Shown here piece by piece: positions 1 through 11,830 of a stretch of 64,000 bases of DNA. Positions within the stretch are counted from its first letter, which is position 1, and each line of letters opens with the position of its first letter. Where the stretch lies: NCBI GenBank assembly GCA_963971305.1, contig OZ020307.1, positions 5,345,501 through 5,409,500 of the forward strand, in the 5' to 3' direction. Source of the DNA: Arcuatula senhousia (lineage: Eukaryota; Mollusca; Bivalvia; Mytilida; Mytilidae). The notes under the pieces were generated by a model that made no database searches, was not told the origin of the DNA, and was given only the letters and a program-made list of their open reading frames with translations. A program made the position numbers and the translations under genes.

Positions 1-95
1 GACAGAAGTTTTGTTACCGACAGACAAACAAAAGGACGGACAAGGTTAAAACAGTATACCCCCCTCTTTTTCGAAGGTGGGTATAATTAATGTAT
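1..95 (+). repeat. 3' end of a hairpin-ended repeat (TATACCCC family)
   Basis: The window opens inside a dispersed repeat. A GACAGACAAAC/GGACGGACAAG microsatellite-like stretch is followed by a hairpin with arms TATACCCCC (from 54) and GGTGGGTATA (ending about 92). A better-preserved copy of the same 3' end lies at 12690-12795. No coding potential. Confidence 0.6.
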
Positions 96-239
96 TGCTA
101 AATAATTTTCATGTACTGTTTCAACTCTTTACTCAGAATGTATAATTTGTGCGACAATTACTACATGCATTAAGTGAAAACTAGATTGACCTTTAGCTTC
201 AAAGAATACACCAGCAGACAACTTAATCAGTTAATTAAA

Positions 240-700
240 ATCTAGGAATATTGAAGGGCATCTCAACCTGATATTGAACCAATTATCTCCCTTAAATGTA
301 TCCCAAATTTATTAACTTTCTTCATGCATATTTCTATGCTATAAGCGTTTATTATTTTGGCGGGAAATAAGTTCTCTTTAAATTTTTCATTACTTTTGCA
401 TTGCCGCAGATTGGCATCTTTAAACCTTTTAAAATGTATGACAGAGTAAATAAAATTTCATAAAAAATTGTGAACTGCATATTCTGTGGACACATTTTTG
501 AATAAGGAAAAGAAAATAGGGGGTTCATGGGCAAAAAATTTCAAGCATAATTGATGGACAAAACCTGAGGATCTCGAAAATCTGACAAAATATGAGGAAC
601 AAACCTCCTTAAGTTACATTAAAATCCATTAAGTGGTTTAGCAGGAGTTGTACTTACAAGATATGTGGACACACGGACAGGGTGATTCTCCTCCGTTGCT
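240..700. repeat. dispersed repeat, AATTATCTCCC family
   Basis: The sequence around 270-350 (CAATTATCTCCC, then a TTCTTCATGCATATTTC stretch) matches the blocks at 22310-22380 and 22470-22550. Both copies end with a 'gtggacacacggacag' type stretch followed by GATGATTCCT/GTGATTCTCC. No gene seen; the ORF at 352-534 is inside this repeat. Confidence 0.5.
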
Positions 701-885
701 GTCATCACTCAAGAAATTTTATGGTAGACATCATGCACTCATAGACAAATATTGGATTTCTGTCTCTCAGATGAGTGCAGATCTTGGTTTGTCATAGGGT
801 TATGTTTTGTCTTCCTTTACCATATTTGACACACCTAATTGGAAATTGGCAGCAAGATGGGTGTGCTATGGCAGACAGGGACCGC

Positions 886-1110
886 TTACTCCCTGGAGCA
901 CCAGAGTTCACTCTCATTATGACTAGAGTTTTTGTTGTTAATTGATATTTGGTGGTTTTTGCGTTTCTGTTTTTTATATTGTCTGTTTTTTGTCCCGTTC
1001 TTGATTGTGTTTGCTGGTTTTGTCCCTGCCCTTTCGGACTTTGAAGTTCGGATGCCCCATTGATACCTCTGCTTTTTTCCTAAAACTCCCCAACACAAGC
1101 ATACATTATG
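886..1110 (-). repeat. dispersed repeat, minus orientation (copy 1 of 4)
   Basis: This stretch shares an ordered series of words (CTCCCTGGAGCACC, GTTCTTGATTGTGTTTGC, CTGGTTTTGTC, TCGGACTTTG, TGCCCCATTG) with copies at 5340-5500, 25130-25310 and, inverted, 16440-16625. Copies are partly decayed. I see neither target duplications nor a protein. It may be a SINE-like or truncated element; class unresolved. Confidence 0.6.
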
Positions 1111-1239
1111 TCACAATTATTGAGTGATTTGCAATGGTGTGTTTTATAGTAAAATTTTCATGAAAATTCATTCAGTGAATAGGAAACTAGCCTGAACCCT
1201 GCAGTGTTACAGACACACAGAGGGACTGGACTGACACCT

Positions 1240-2100
1240 ATTAATATATTGCCCCCTTTTTATATGAGTCGTTGTCTGCATTGTCTGTTAATTTTAGTGT
1301 TCCCACAATAACTTTAGTTCTAGTTATCTGATTGTGATGTAATTTAACAATGATGTTCCTTACCATAAAGATGGATGGGATTAATTTTGGGGCTCTCCCC
1401 TTTTTCCGTTTAAAAATAAGGGGCCACAAATGCTACTTTTTTGTTTGTTCCCACATTAACTTTTGTTCTGGTTAACCAAATGCTGTGAAATTTTACAAGG
1501 TTTTATACCATAAAAGGATGAATGGAATTGATTTTGGGGATTTTTGTTATAAAGAAATTAGGAGCCCAAAAGGGACAAAAAATTCAAAAATTTTATTTGT
1601 TCCCACAATAACTTTAATTCTATGAAATTTGACAATGATATGTCTTACCATTAATCCATATATGCTATTGATTTTAGAAAATAAGGGGCCAAAACGGGCC
1701 AAAATTCAGTGGCTGATCCAGGGGGGTTCTGGGGGTCGGAACCCCCCCATTCCTCCAAAATTTATAAATTTTTGTGTAGATTTTCAGTAAAATTGGTCTG
1801 GAACCCCCCCTTTGGCCCACAGAACCCAGTATGTGGACCCCCTCCCCCTTTCGAAAAATTTCTGAATCCGCCCCTGAAAATTGAAACTTTTTTTATAGTC
1901 TAATTTTATTTTTGTTGTATTAATTATTTTCAAGTTGTGAATTGAGGTTTAATTTTGTGACACTCCTTTTCCCCTAATTGCTGATAGGGGCCAAAAGGGG
2001 AAAAGAGAAAGGTAGAAGATACCCTTAATTAGGGGCCAAAAGGGGTGATATTTTTGTAATTGTTATCTGCTTCTGAAAAAAAGGAATCCCTTGTGAAATG
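1240..2100. repeat. degenerate tandem repeat of about 150 bp
   Basis: Related units starting GTTCCCACAATAAC occur near 1299, 1447 and 1599, each followed by a 'ttaccataaa.gatg.atggaattgatttt' type block. The tail to 2100 has further AGGGGCCAAAAGGGG words. A small inverted-repeat element is inserted at 1707-1876. No gene. Confidence 0.55.
1707..1876. mobile_element. 170-bp MITE with hAT-like termini
   Basis: The left end reads CAGTGGCTGATCCAGG; the right end, reverse-complemented, reads CAGGGGCGGATTCAGA, so the termini are imperfect inverted repeats. AAAATT flanks both sides (1701-1706 and 1877-1882) and is a candidate partial target duplication. The interior is C- and G-run rich and non-coding. 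The CAG start suggests the hAT superfamily; that assignment is inference. Confidence 0.65.
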
Positions 2101-2338
2101 TTGGTGGAAAGTCCACCAAAGGCTGCATGTGTCAAAAAACTTTGTCAGTCCATCTAGTCTGCATGTGTCCAGAGCAATTGACGATCCATATTGGGTCTAA
2201 GACGTACAGGGTTAGACAAGTTCAGTCGTAAAATGCTGCGCTCTGCAAAGCCTTTTATCAATGTATTTAAATGAATGGATGCAATTGTCCATTTAAATTT
2301 AAACCTCTTGGTGGTGATAAGCTGGTCTAGACATTTAC

Positions 2339-5123
2339 CTGGTACTGACACCCATACAGTGCATATTTACAGAGGACCACTATCTCTGGACAGGCTCCTG
2401 TGTCTACATTTATATGGCTTGGTATATCTTGTCTCCTGATGCCCATCTGACCACACAATGTACACTGTACAGGAAAATCTTCACATTTCAATACTTGGTG
2501 TTTCTACAAAATAGAAAACAATTGACTTTACATGCAAGGGAGTTTGCTTTGCTGATTGCAATTTAGTTGTGTCTCCAGGTTTTTACGTTCTAAGTTTGAA
2601 TGCATCTTGGGATTTTCTTTGTTTAAGGCCCGAGTTTCATAAAACATCTCAAATTTGAGATTTCCTCAAATCCTTTCTCAACTGAGATATCTTGCAATTT
2701 CATTGGTCAATATTTGAGTTGAGGACAGATTTGAGGAATTTGAAATGTTTTATGAAACTGGGGCCTGGCAGAGGATTGGTAATTATTTTTAACATTTAAT
2801 GTCAATACTTGTATATACATTGGTAAATCAAACTAAACTTCAAGTTAAATTAGTAGATTTTACAATGGGAGGCATGCTACAACTCTTAAAATAGAGTGTT
2901 GAAATGTACAAATAGTACAAAAAGGGTGAACTCACAGTTAGATCAGCATAAACAATCTTTAGTTTACAGTGTTCACAATGTACAGGTCTTCTATCACATA
3001 TTGTCTCATGCTTGGACAAAGCTGATCTCATCATTGTAGCACCACAATCAAAACTACAGTGGACCTGCTGGAACTGACAGGCGTGTTGATGGTTCTACAA
3101 CATTAAATCATAAACAGAATATTACAAATGTAACAAACTTATGAAGTCCTTCATTTAAGCTAGGCTATTTGCCTAGGATCTAAGATTGCTGTCATATTCA
3201 TATGTATCTACATACAGCAAGTATTTCTTACAATGTGTCCTACATGTGTTAGCTCAAAGGAGTATGTTCAGGAAGGGCTGAATTCGGCCTTATATTTTCA
3301 CAAATTGTCAACTTTGTATAATTTCCATAAGTTTGATGTAATTCAGTTGTTAGATAATTAAACTTTAAATATTGGATCGATTTCACATGCTGATGACATT
3401 ATGCATGATATTATGACATCATAAACATGTTGAAAACTACGAAAATATCAATATTTTCTTCATTTTTGAGGATTTACAAGAGGTTTTTCTTGAAATCAGC
3501 ATAGAGTGCATTTGTCGACAACATTTATTCTTTGTCCATCTATTTGTCTTTCAAAAATAAGCATTTCGTCAAATATTGTTTTTTGTCGACGCATGCCGCG
3601 CTCTATGTTAAGTAAAGTGATTTCTAATGCTCTAAAATTTCCACAAATCTGTAGATTTCATCAAATCATATGATTTCTAAGCAAGTTTTCTCCAAGCTGC
3701 TGAATATTTTTAACCTAGTCTTTGTTATTTCTTAAATTACAGCATTTCAAAACATATTTGGCAGTAATTTCATGAAGTTTACTCCAAGTTGAAATTTTGG
3801 ACCACTTTTGGTTCCAACCGAATCTACTCCTTTGTTTGTATACATATGTGTTTAAAGTTTCAAGATGACACAATACTTCATCATAGAAAAGTAAAGTTAA
3901 ACCAGATTTATGACAGACAGACAGACAAACATTCCCAAATGTTACAAACTTTCTTAAACAGGACATTTAAAACAAATATACTAAAAAGATATTGTGAAAA
4001 TCTTACTTGATATTCAGATAGCTCATTGATCCAGGAACACCCATGACTAATGTTCTTACATTTGACACGGAGGGTCATGACCTCTCTTTGGAAGGCCTTG
4101 TCTTCAAAAAGCTGTAAAACATTGGCTAATAATTAATCAATTTAAGTAATGAGAGAATAACATGTATTCTAAAAACATTAAGAGGAATCTGGTAAGCTCA
4201 ATTTGTAATTCTTATAAAAGGCAGAGACAATATCTCATAATACTTTGATACAGACAAAAAAAAATCTTAATATGAAGAATGTTGTGTTCTTGACTTTGGC
4301 ATATCCCGAATACATATATTGCCAGCAAAATGTCAGGTTATAAGAACTTGCTGCTTTCTTTTATATAGCACATTGAGCTGACTCTAAATGAAGTATAATT
4401 TTGATTATCATTTATTTTATCCCACTTTTAATTTTTGGGTATTTTTTGGATTAAATAAAACTGACTATATACATGTACTTTGACATACTTCCTCTTTAAA
4501 GGTAAAACATAAACAAGGGGTTGCACTTGGTCATGTTACGGATATTAAAAAAATCTCAGAAAACAGGAAGCTGGAACTTATAATGCTCAAGCTGTATACC
4601 AAATGTAAAATCAATCCCTTCAATACAAGTTGCGAAATCTTTGTTTGTAATGTAAGGTGATTGCAATATAGCCTCCCTCTCTTACCAGAGGGGTATAATT
4701 TATAAATTTGTGTGTTATGACTGACAAATCTGTCAAAGTAAAAAATGTCCACATTTCATTAAACAAGAAGTAAGTAAGCGGCAAACCTGAAATGGAATCC
4801 CAAGTTATGGGACCCCACCCTGATGCTGTATATCAAATATCAAGTGGCTGTGATTAACAGTTGCTGAGAAAACTTTTACAAAAATTTCTTCCGGCCCACC
4901 CAACATTCACCATTTTATAACCCAGATTTTTCACACTGTTCAAAACCGGCAAAAAATAAAAAAATAAAGAAAATAAATTTGTTATAAAAATATATTGCCA
5001 TGATGGTCACATGTATACACCTCTGAAAGTCTAATGTCACTAACATCATCAACAGCATTGAAGAATTTGTTGTCTACTGGACACTTGACATAGGTTCTGT
5101 TGTTATATTTTCTGTATCTCTCT
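2339..5123 (-). CDS. TRAF6-like exons 2-5: RING end and TRAF zinc fingers
   Basis: Exon 5021-5123 closes the RING (KCPVDNKFFN). Exon 4007-4111 (35 codons) holds LRVKCKN and HGCSW. Exon 2936-3094 (53 codons) holds CQFQQVHC, DCGA and the CDRRPVHCEHC zinc-finger pairs. Exon 2339-2503 (55 codons) holds CEDFPVQCTLCG and ends CKYALYGCQYQ. Cys/His spacing repeats as in the TRAF-type zinc-finger array. Exon borders: GAG|GTGTAT, CAA|GTAAG, ACT|GTGAG and CAG|GTAAAT. Confidence 0.9.
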
Positions 5124-8100
5124 CTACAAAGCACTTAAATTTATCAATACAAAAGCTGTGTTTAAAAAAAAACCATATGATTATGTATTTGATTGGTACT
5201 TTTATATTTAAGTATACTGTGATATTTTTGTAAGATCAGTTTTCATTGTTTACTTAGGAAAGACATTTTGTTGATTTTTTTTTTTTTAATCTAATGTTTA
5301 ATTTTGACATGTTGCTGTAAAGAGTCAGCTTTGTACCCAAGTTAACTCTCGTTACGACTTGAGTTTGTGTTGTTAATTTTGTATTTTTTTTGTTTTTTAT
5401 GCTGTCCTTGTTCATGACAACTGGTTTTGCTGTTGCCCATTTGGACTTTTGACATTGAATGTCCCATTGGTACCTCTTTGCTTCTTGTATTTTCAGTTCT
5501 TATATTCATGGTTGACTGGCATCCACAAAAATAATGATAATAAGTAAACAAGAGGCTCCCAGGAGCCTGAATCACTCACCTGGTCTTGATGTCAACCCCA
5601 TGAAGACTTTAGTATAGCTAAATGAGCTGAATGTTTAAGCAAGCAAAAGCTTTTGTCTATCTGCAATAGTTTTCATTCTGTAGTTTTCATTCAACAACAC
5701 TATTTTTCCCCTTTAAGGGGTCTTCTGACAACTTTGACCCTATGTAGACTTTTGTAGAGCTATTTGAGCTGAACATTTAAGTAAGGAACAACTTTTCTCT
5801 ATCTGCAATAATTTTTCATTTTATAGGCCAAAAACACCGTTTTTCCCCTTTAAGGGGTCTTCTGACAACTTTGACCATATGGAGACTTTTGTAGAGCTAA
5901 ATGAGCTTAACATTTAAGCAAGCAACAGCTTTTCTCTATCTGCAATAGTTTTCATTCTATAGGCCAATAACACTATTTTTTCACCTTTAAGGGGCTGTAA
6001 CCCCTATAAGGGGTCATCTGACAACTTCGACCCTGTGGTGACTTTTGTAGAGCTAAATTAGCTGAACATTAAAACAAGAAACAGCTATACTCTATCTGCA
6101 ATAATTTTCATTCTATAGGCCAAAAACACTATTTTTTGCCTTTCAGGGGTTGTAACCCCTATAAGGGGTCATCTGACAACTTTGACCTTCTGAAGACTTT
6201 TGTAGAGCTAAACGAGCTGAACATTTAAACAAGCAACAGCTTTTCTCTATCTGCAAAAGTTTTCATTCTGTAGGCCAAAAACATTATTTTTCACCTTTAA
6301 GGGGCTGTATATAGGGCAAAAACATGAAAAAATGTTATTTTTTACCTTTAATGGTCCATAACCCCTATCAAGGGTCATCTGACAACTTTGAACCAATGGA
6401 GACTTTTGTAGAGCTTTTGATTCTGAAGAGCCTACGATCCTTCGGATTTTTTCTATCTGTTATAGTTGCTGAGTTATAAGCCATTTTAAGTAATTTGACC
6501 TTATGTTCTATTTTTAGTAACAGCGGCCATGTTTTTTATCGAATCATTTAAAAATAAGGATCGTTTGTTGCCAACACATCATATATCATTTCTGCAAAGT
6601 TTCAGTTAAATTGGTTCTGTGGTTTCAGAGAAGAAGATTTTTGAAATTGTTAAGGGACGACAACGGACGCATAGTGATGGCATAAGCTCACCTGGCCTTG
6701 GCCAGGTGAGCTAAAAATGGAACCATTCTAGATAGTAAGTGCATATATGTATTCAGAAGCTTAATTTATCAAAAGTGAATGAATTTTATCTTCTGATTCA
6801 AACTTCAGCAAAACAGTATTAAATTTACACAGATGTCACAAAGGTTACTGCCTGAATAAGAACTATAATTAATCTGTTAATGTAAACATATTCTCTGCTT
6901 TAACTCTTTCTTCTGTCATCATTAAATCAATACACAGTGACCAGATGTCACCATCAAACATCTTTATACTTTAAGGTTAACAATAATAGATATCTAATGA
7001 TTATATATGGGGGACTATTAATAAATATTAAAGGTCTAAAAATCTATATGAGAAAAAAAGAAATCTCCACATTAAAAACAATTTTTCCAATTTTCAGGTT
7101 AAAGTTTGTCAATTAAGGTCTGATTAATTTAAAGCCATGTCATGATGCGTTACAGTTTTATAATGAGAAGATGAAAACAAAACGGCATTATTTTACAAAG
7201 TAAGAGAAACTAACTATTTGAATGACAGTTAACAAATTTTGTACAATGTGGTAAAAAATTAAAGATTTAAGTAAAGAAGGAATGTGTTCATGGGACATAG
7301 ATGCCCCCGCTAGCCCTTAACAGGAACTAGAAGTCTGACAGGTCTGAAAGTTGCTAAGCACGTACAGTTTGTCATACTGAACCATCCTACCAAGTTTTGA
7401 ATCATTCTTGTGTACAGTTCTGAAAAAAGCTTAACAGAAATTTTCACAGTCATGTTCACATATTTTCACATTGGCCTAAGTCGCAAACAGGAAGTAGATG
7501 TCAGACAGGTCTAAAAATCACTTACAACTTACAGTTTGTCATACTGAACCATACTTCCAAGTTTCAAATCATTTTTGTGTACAGTTCCTGAGGAAAGCTT
7601 GTTGGAAATTTTCATATCATTTTCACATATTTCACATTGGCCTAAGTCCGAAACAGGAAGAAGATGTCAGACAGGTCGGAAAATCGCATAGGACAGTTTG
7701 CCATACTTAAGGATGTTTGCTGGTCAGTTGAAAAATAACAAGGAACCTAAATTTATGTATTGGATGAATAGACCATAGATAAAGGTACAAAATAGGCTAA
7801 AAAAATTCATAGGTTGCTGAATTCATTTTCGAGATAATAAGCTTTCAAAATTTGGCAGGAAAAGGCTTTCTCTGACTTTTTCATAGGTTTAGCATTAGAC
7901 TTGTTTTTGTGTAAAACCCTACGAAAAAATAAACAAGAAATTTATAAAACTTTGTTAACTAGATCTTAACGACCCAATAAACCCTATCATAAAATAGGGG
8001 GTTACTGGGCAAAAAAATTATCCCTGTTTTAAAAGTAAAGTCCAGAGGATTCCGAAAATCTCACAGAAATCTCAAAAATAGACCAGCGACCATCCTACCA

Positions 8101-8474
8101 AGTTTCAAATCATTCTCCTGACAGTTTCTGAGAAAAGCTTAACGGAAATTCATACGGATGTACAGTCAATTATTTATATCACTTTGATTTATAACATTTT
8201 GATTTGTATTTTTTTACAATATAAAATTGTTATGGCAATTTCGTCTCTGATTACTGATGCCAGACATGAAAATTTTACCATTGAACAGAATGTGGTGGTT
8301 GACAGTTTTAACATAAGCCTACCTGATTACACCCCTAATACAGTTGGAACAAAATCGGTGACCACATACAGTCTGGACTGGATCCCAATAAAATGTCAGA
8401 CAGATTGGACAAATATACTTCTTATCAATCTCTTCCTCAAATTCTATGTCTTCTGGTCTAGCAACTCCTGCCAT
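2339..8474 (-). CDS. TRAF6-like: TRAF6-like RING/zinc-finger signalling adaptor (5' part, C-terminus off window)
   Basis: Five coding exons on the minus strand: 8323-8474, 5021-5123, 4007-4111, 2936-3094 and 2339-2503 (684 nt, 228 codons), all with AG/GT borders and matching phases. The protein starts MAGVARPEDIEF and has a RING (CPIC, VCGHRFCSNC, KCPVDN; the final Asp gives the C3HC3D pattern of TRAF6-type RINGs), then TRAF-type zinc fingers with regular Cys/His pairs. The segment LFEDKAFQREVMTLRVKC corresponds to the conserved link after the RING in TRAFs. TRAF6 proteins are cytosolic E3 ubiquitin ligases relaying Toll/IL-1 receptor signals. The coiled coil and MATH domain that should follow CQYQ at 2339 are not in the window. 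The ATG directly follows an acceptor-like TTGTAG, so a non-coding 5' exon is likely upstream. TRAF family is firm; TRAF6 rather than another TRAF is likely. Confidence 0.9.
2626..2766. mobile_element. 141-bp MITE with GGCCC..AGTTTCATAAAACAT termini
   Basis: The left end AGGCCCGAGTTTCATAAAAC and the right end (reverse-complemented AGGCCCCAGTTTCATAAAAC) are near-perfect inverted repeats around a short AT-rich core. It sits in the TRAF intron between exons 4 and 5. A related short element may be at 54961-55071. Superfamily not determined. Confidence 0.65.
5340..5500 (-). repeat. dispersed repeat, minus orientation (copy 2 of 4)
   Basis: Same ordered words as 886-1110 (CTCTCGTTACGACTTGAG, CTGGTTTTGC, GCCCATTTGGACTTTTGAC, CCCATTGGTACCTC). 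It lies in the first TRAF coding intron. Non-coding. Confidence 0.6.
5548..6716 (+). mobile_element. hairpin-ended repeat, GCTCACCTGG family (copy 1)
   Basis: The 5' end has a perfect small palindrome GGCTCCCAGGAGCC (5554-5567) followed by TCACTCACCTGG. The body is about six decayed tandem units of roughly 130-150 bp (CTTTTGTAGAGCTAAATGAG, TCTATCTGCAATAG, CTATAAGGGGTCATCTGACA). It closes with GACGACAACGGACGC and a 13-bp perfect hairpin, AGCTCACCTGGCC/GGCCAGGTGAGCT at 6685-6712. Other copies: 36269-38050 and 46532-48815. The plan fits non-autonomous Helentron/pearl-type elements; no transposase. Confidence 0.75.
7270..8165 (+). repeat. hairpin-ended repeat, GCCCCCG family (truncated copy)
   Basis: It begins AAAGAAGGAATGTGTTCATG and GATGCCCCCGCTAG, as does the nested copy at 47238. 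Its body has repeats of a 'caggaagtagatgt..gacaggtc' block about 150-200 bp apart. The 3' hairpin of the family is missing; the copy fades near 8165. Confidence 0.55.
8323..8474 (-). CDS. TRAF6-like exon 1: start codon and RING core
   Basis: ATG at 8474. The exon carries an acidic leader (EFEEEIDKKY) and the first zinc-binding residues of the RING (CPIC...CGHRFC..C). It ends AG|GTAGGC after two bases of an Arg codon that exon 2 completes at 5123, so the RING is split by a 3.2-kb intron. That intron holds the hairpin-ended repeat at 5548-6716 and another at 7270-8165. Confidence 0.9.
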
Positions 8475-9009
8475 CTACAACAATCAAATTAAAATATCTT
8501 ACTTTTGTGCGCATAGTAATTTTAATATTGTACTATGTACACCTTATGATGGGACAGTTTAAAATACATTTGTACCTGCATACTAAAAGGTAATTAAAAA
8601 TATATAGTTTTTAGTTATTTTTCCACAATGAACTGGCTGGCTTGTCATCTTGGTGGTCAGGGTTCAACCCCTGGTGACAGTGGTGTGGATCATGCTTTTT
8701 GGTAACATTTATCTCCCAGCTTAAAACACCAATGGGTTTAAAGAGCTGGTGGTGAAATGAAAGAATAATTCATTGAGATATGGAGAGCCTTGATGTCTGA
8801 TTAAATAATGGTCTTTAGTCATTTGTTTATGAGCTGGCTTGACCTTGAATGCTAAGCAGCAGTGGTGTGAATCATGTTCAGCTTTCAATTTTTGCTGGTT
8901 TACATTGTATGTCAAGATTTATGATTTTGCTGATTAGGATGTATACATTGGCTTCTAAGTCTGGTTTAATTATCTTGACTTGTTTTTTAAAAGCAATAAA
9001 TACAATGAC
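8475..9009. other. intergenic, tRNA-like box B near 8660
   Basis: Upstream of the TRAF start. The stretch 8636-8690 (GTCAGGGTTCAACCCCTGGT) contains a Pol III box B-like core, GGTTCAACCC, in a short stem. A shortened, decayed version follows at about 8830-8885 ('gcagtggtgtgaatcatg' also occurs near 8680). It resembles the tRNA-related head of a SINE. A functional tRNA is not supported because no full cloverleaf is apparent. Confidence 0.35.
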
Positions 9010-9932
9010 CATAGGTGTTAACCCTCCCGAAAATTTAAGCTATCTCCCTAGAAATAAATTACTCCCGAGCGGGAGACACTTAACTCCCGACTTTTAATAC
9101 CCTCCCGTAATTTTACATTTTTTGTCCCAAAATCATTCTTTCCTTTCCTTTTTATAAGTTTAAGACACAACCAACGAATATTTACTCAATCAGCTGATTG
9201 AAAATCGATAATGTGTGTTTACCTGTCAGTGTTATCAAACACACGAAATAGTGTTAACCAATAGAACAATAAATGAGTTGAAATGTTATCCAATTATATC
9301 TGCTGGGTGACATATTTATTGCTTCCACACTTTGAATGAATACAGAGAGTGTTAAAAATTACGATCTCCATTGAAAAATTATAGATCGGGGGTAACATAG
9401 AAAGGGGGAGAGAAACTTGGAATAATGGAACAATTACTTCCCTTGCTTTATGGAAACTATTTATCACTTATAAGAAATGAAACAAAAGTGCACAAAAAGA
9501 AAGGATTTAGGCTATAAGTTTGATCATATGAACATTTTAAACACCTTTAAATTTGCTGTGCTTTATTTGAATTCAAATTTACCCAAAGACTTTGCCTTAA
9601 ATACCTAATTTTTAGAAAAAGAAAAGCTTTCTCTGGTAAATTCATTTAATTTAAGTTGAGTTTGAAGCTTTCTGAAATGATATTATAGAAATTAAATACA
9701 ATCAAATTAAAGTATGATTCTCTGAACCTAAAGAAAATATAATAGATATATTTAATCTATTACCATGATTACAGGTAATATTACACAATATCAGTGCCTG
9801 GGAATAAGCATGGTTTTATTCATATGCGCACAATTTTTAAGACAAAAATGTCACTACGCAAAATCTCCCTGAAATTAAAACTGGTTTCAGGGAGATCTCC
9901 CTCATTGGAGTCCCAAAAGGTTAACACCTAAG
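9010..9932. mobile_element. 923-bp non-autonomous DNA transposon with 8-bp target duplication
   Basis: The left terminus is CATAGGTGTTAACC and the right terminus, reverse-complemented, is CTTAGGTGTTAACC. The 8-mer ACAATGAC flanks it directly on both sides (9002-9009 and 9933-9940). The interior has no long ORF. An 8-bp duplication with C-starting inverted repeats fits the hAT superfamily. The intact duplication suggests a fairly recent insertion. Confidence 0.85.
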
Positions 9933-10499
9933 ACAATGACTAAATTTAGGGCCTCATCAAGTTTAATTAATTGTATGCATATATTCAAATCTTGGGCCAT
10001 TTGCAAAACATCATGCAACATACACTGGTGACAATAAAAGAAGTTGGGTGTTTTCCATTGTGGATTTTTAAATTACCATTGCTATGGTGGTTCCCAAATT
10101 GTGTAACCTGTACTGGCACCTAGGTTAAAACAAAATTACACAAATCCTCTTCCACTGCAGAGAAAACGATCTCCATCATTGTGATATTTGACAAAAACCT
10201 TTAAGATATGACATTGAAAGAATATATTGCAGTGCTCCGAATAAACATGCAATTTATGATAAATTTTCTGTTTTTAATCAATATGGACAATGAAAATTTA
10301 CCTGTACCCTATGACACAGGGCCAACCCAACCAAAAAAAGGAGAAAAAAGAGAGAGACAGATTGGTTTAAAATGTAACTTAAAAGATCCAAAAATATATG
10401 AGCAATAAGTGTTTGAAAGTTTACTTTATAGACAATAACTACCCGGTACTCAATTTACAATGTCACTTCACCGATGGTAACCGACTGTTTGGCTAAGGT

Positions 10500-11348
10500 C
10501 GTCTTGCTTGTTTCTGTTTCTGTTTCTGTTTAATACTGGAATGTTGTCTCACTGATGAGCATTAAATCTTCCAGGGGAGAGAGAGCAGATGTTTTAGTCG
10601 CGATGAGCAGTTAGTGCACTTTTGAAGTCTATAATATTTTTGGCACACACACAAGAGTCAGGTAATGAATTCCCCAGTCTTTTACAGTTCTTGGAACAAA
10701 AGAGTTTTTGTAAATGTCAGTGTTACAAGTGATGATTTTCAATGATTTGGAGTTGGATGTTCGTTGTGGTCAAAGGTTATGACACAAGTTCAGGTCTTCA
10801 GTGGGTAGCGCCACCAGGTCGTTCAAGATCTTATACAGGAGCACCAGTCGTTGTTCTTTTCTGCGATGTTCTAAAGGCTTCCATTTTAAGCTTGACATCA
10901 TTTCGCTTACACTGCTGGTACGGCTATAATCATTTTTGACAAATCTGGCGGCCCGGCGTTGGACACTTTCGAGTTTGTATATGTCTTTTTGGTGATATGG
11001 GTCCCAAACGGTGCTGGAATAGTCCAAAATTGAGCGGACAAGAGATATGTATGCTGTTTCTTTAAAGGATGGTAAACTATGTTTCAGATTTCTTTTAATG
11101 AAGCCAAGTATACTGTTCGCTCTATTTGTGATCTTTGAGATGTGGGTAGACCATTTTAGATTGTCGCTTATCATAACGCCCAGGTATGGATTCTCTGTTA
11201 CTTGTTCCAGAATATGATTATCTAATGAGTATTTAAAGGTTGAAGGTTGTTTCTTTCGATGAATAGACATAATGTAACATTTGGCTGCATTATTGTTTGG
11301 AAGGAAAGCCCAATATTTAAAGCTGGAAAATTGATGAAAACTGAGCAT
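10500..11348 (-). pseudogene. decayed non-LTR retrotransposon, 3' end of reverse-transcriptase ORF
   Basis: Reading right to left, a 192-codon ORF (11348-10770) has the thumb-to-C-terminal signature of LINE-type reverse transcriptases: PYLGVMISDNLKW, the KRNLKH.LPSFKETAY block, LVRSILDYSSTVWDP, LESVQRRAARFV and RRKEQRLVLLYKILN. Beyond an in-frame TGA, coding similarity continues (CNTDIYKNSFVPRTV) and one further frameshift precedes its end near 10610. The 3' region carries an AACAGA-type short tandem repeat at 10509-10531, as many CR1/L2/Jockey-like elements do. The 5' part, including the catalytic YxDD region, is absent. Dead 5'-truncated copy; exact clade not assigned. Confidence 0.85.
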
Positions 11349-11349
11349 T

Positions 11350-11830
11350 GGTACAAAATGTAGTTGCCTTGGAACCTAGGCACTCGTTGGGCTTGACAGA
11401 ACCCACCAGGATAGTACAGTGCCTTAACCCCTTGGCCATGCACTGCATTCTCCGTTTGCTAAGTAAGTAAGTAAGTAAGTAAATTTTATTTATAGTCGGG
11501 TCACATATAATAACAATCAACATAAGCTCTGAAGAGCTTTTATACCGACTTGCATAAATAATAAATAAAACACACAAAGACATATCTACATGCAAACAAG
11601 ACATACATTTTTAAAAGCTGAGTAACATAAGTTAGCAGGATGCAAGCATATAAAAGCAACATTAAAAATAAAGCATTTTAGCATTGTAACAGCCAGCAGC
11701 AGAAGCACCATAAAAAGCAACAAAATAAAACAAAAGAAAAACCATATGTGGTATTCAGCTCCTATGATTTGCAGATAACACATGAGCAGGATGGGCCTGT
11801 CCATGTGTTGATACATGCATGCATTTTTTC
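11350..11830 (-). repeat. tRNA-like segment plus (TTAC)n-linked repeat
   Basis: On the minus strand near 11440-11420, TGGCCAAGGGGTTAAGGC matches a Pol III box A, and a GGGTTCTGTCAAGCCC stem follows where a box B would be. It abuts the 5' truncation point of the retrotransposon. To its right a TAAG/TTAC microsatellite (11460-11481) opens an AT-rich dispersed repeat to about 11830. I read the box-A piece as a SINE head or tRNA-derived relic, not a working tRNA. Confidence 0.4.

Noticed and set aside
8636..8690. tRNA gene
   Set aside because: Only a box B-like stem is visible; no acceptor stem pairing or anticodon arm found.
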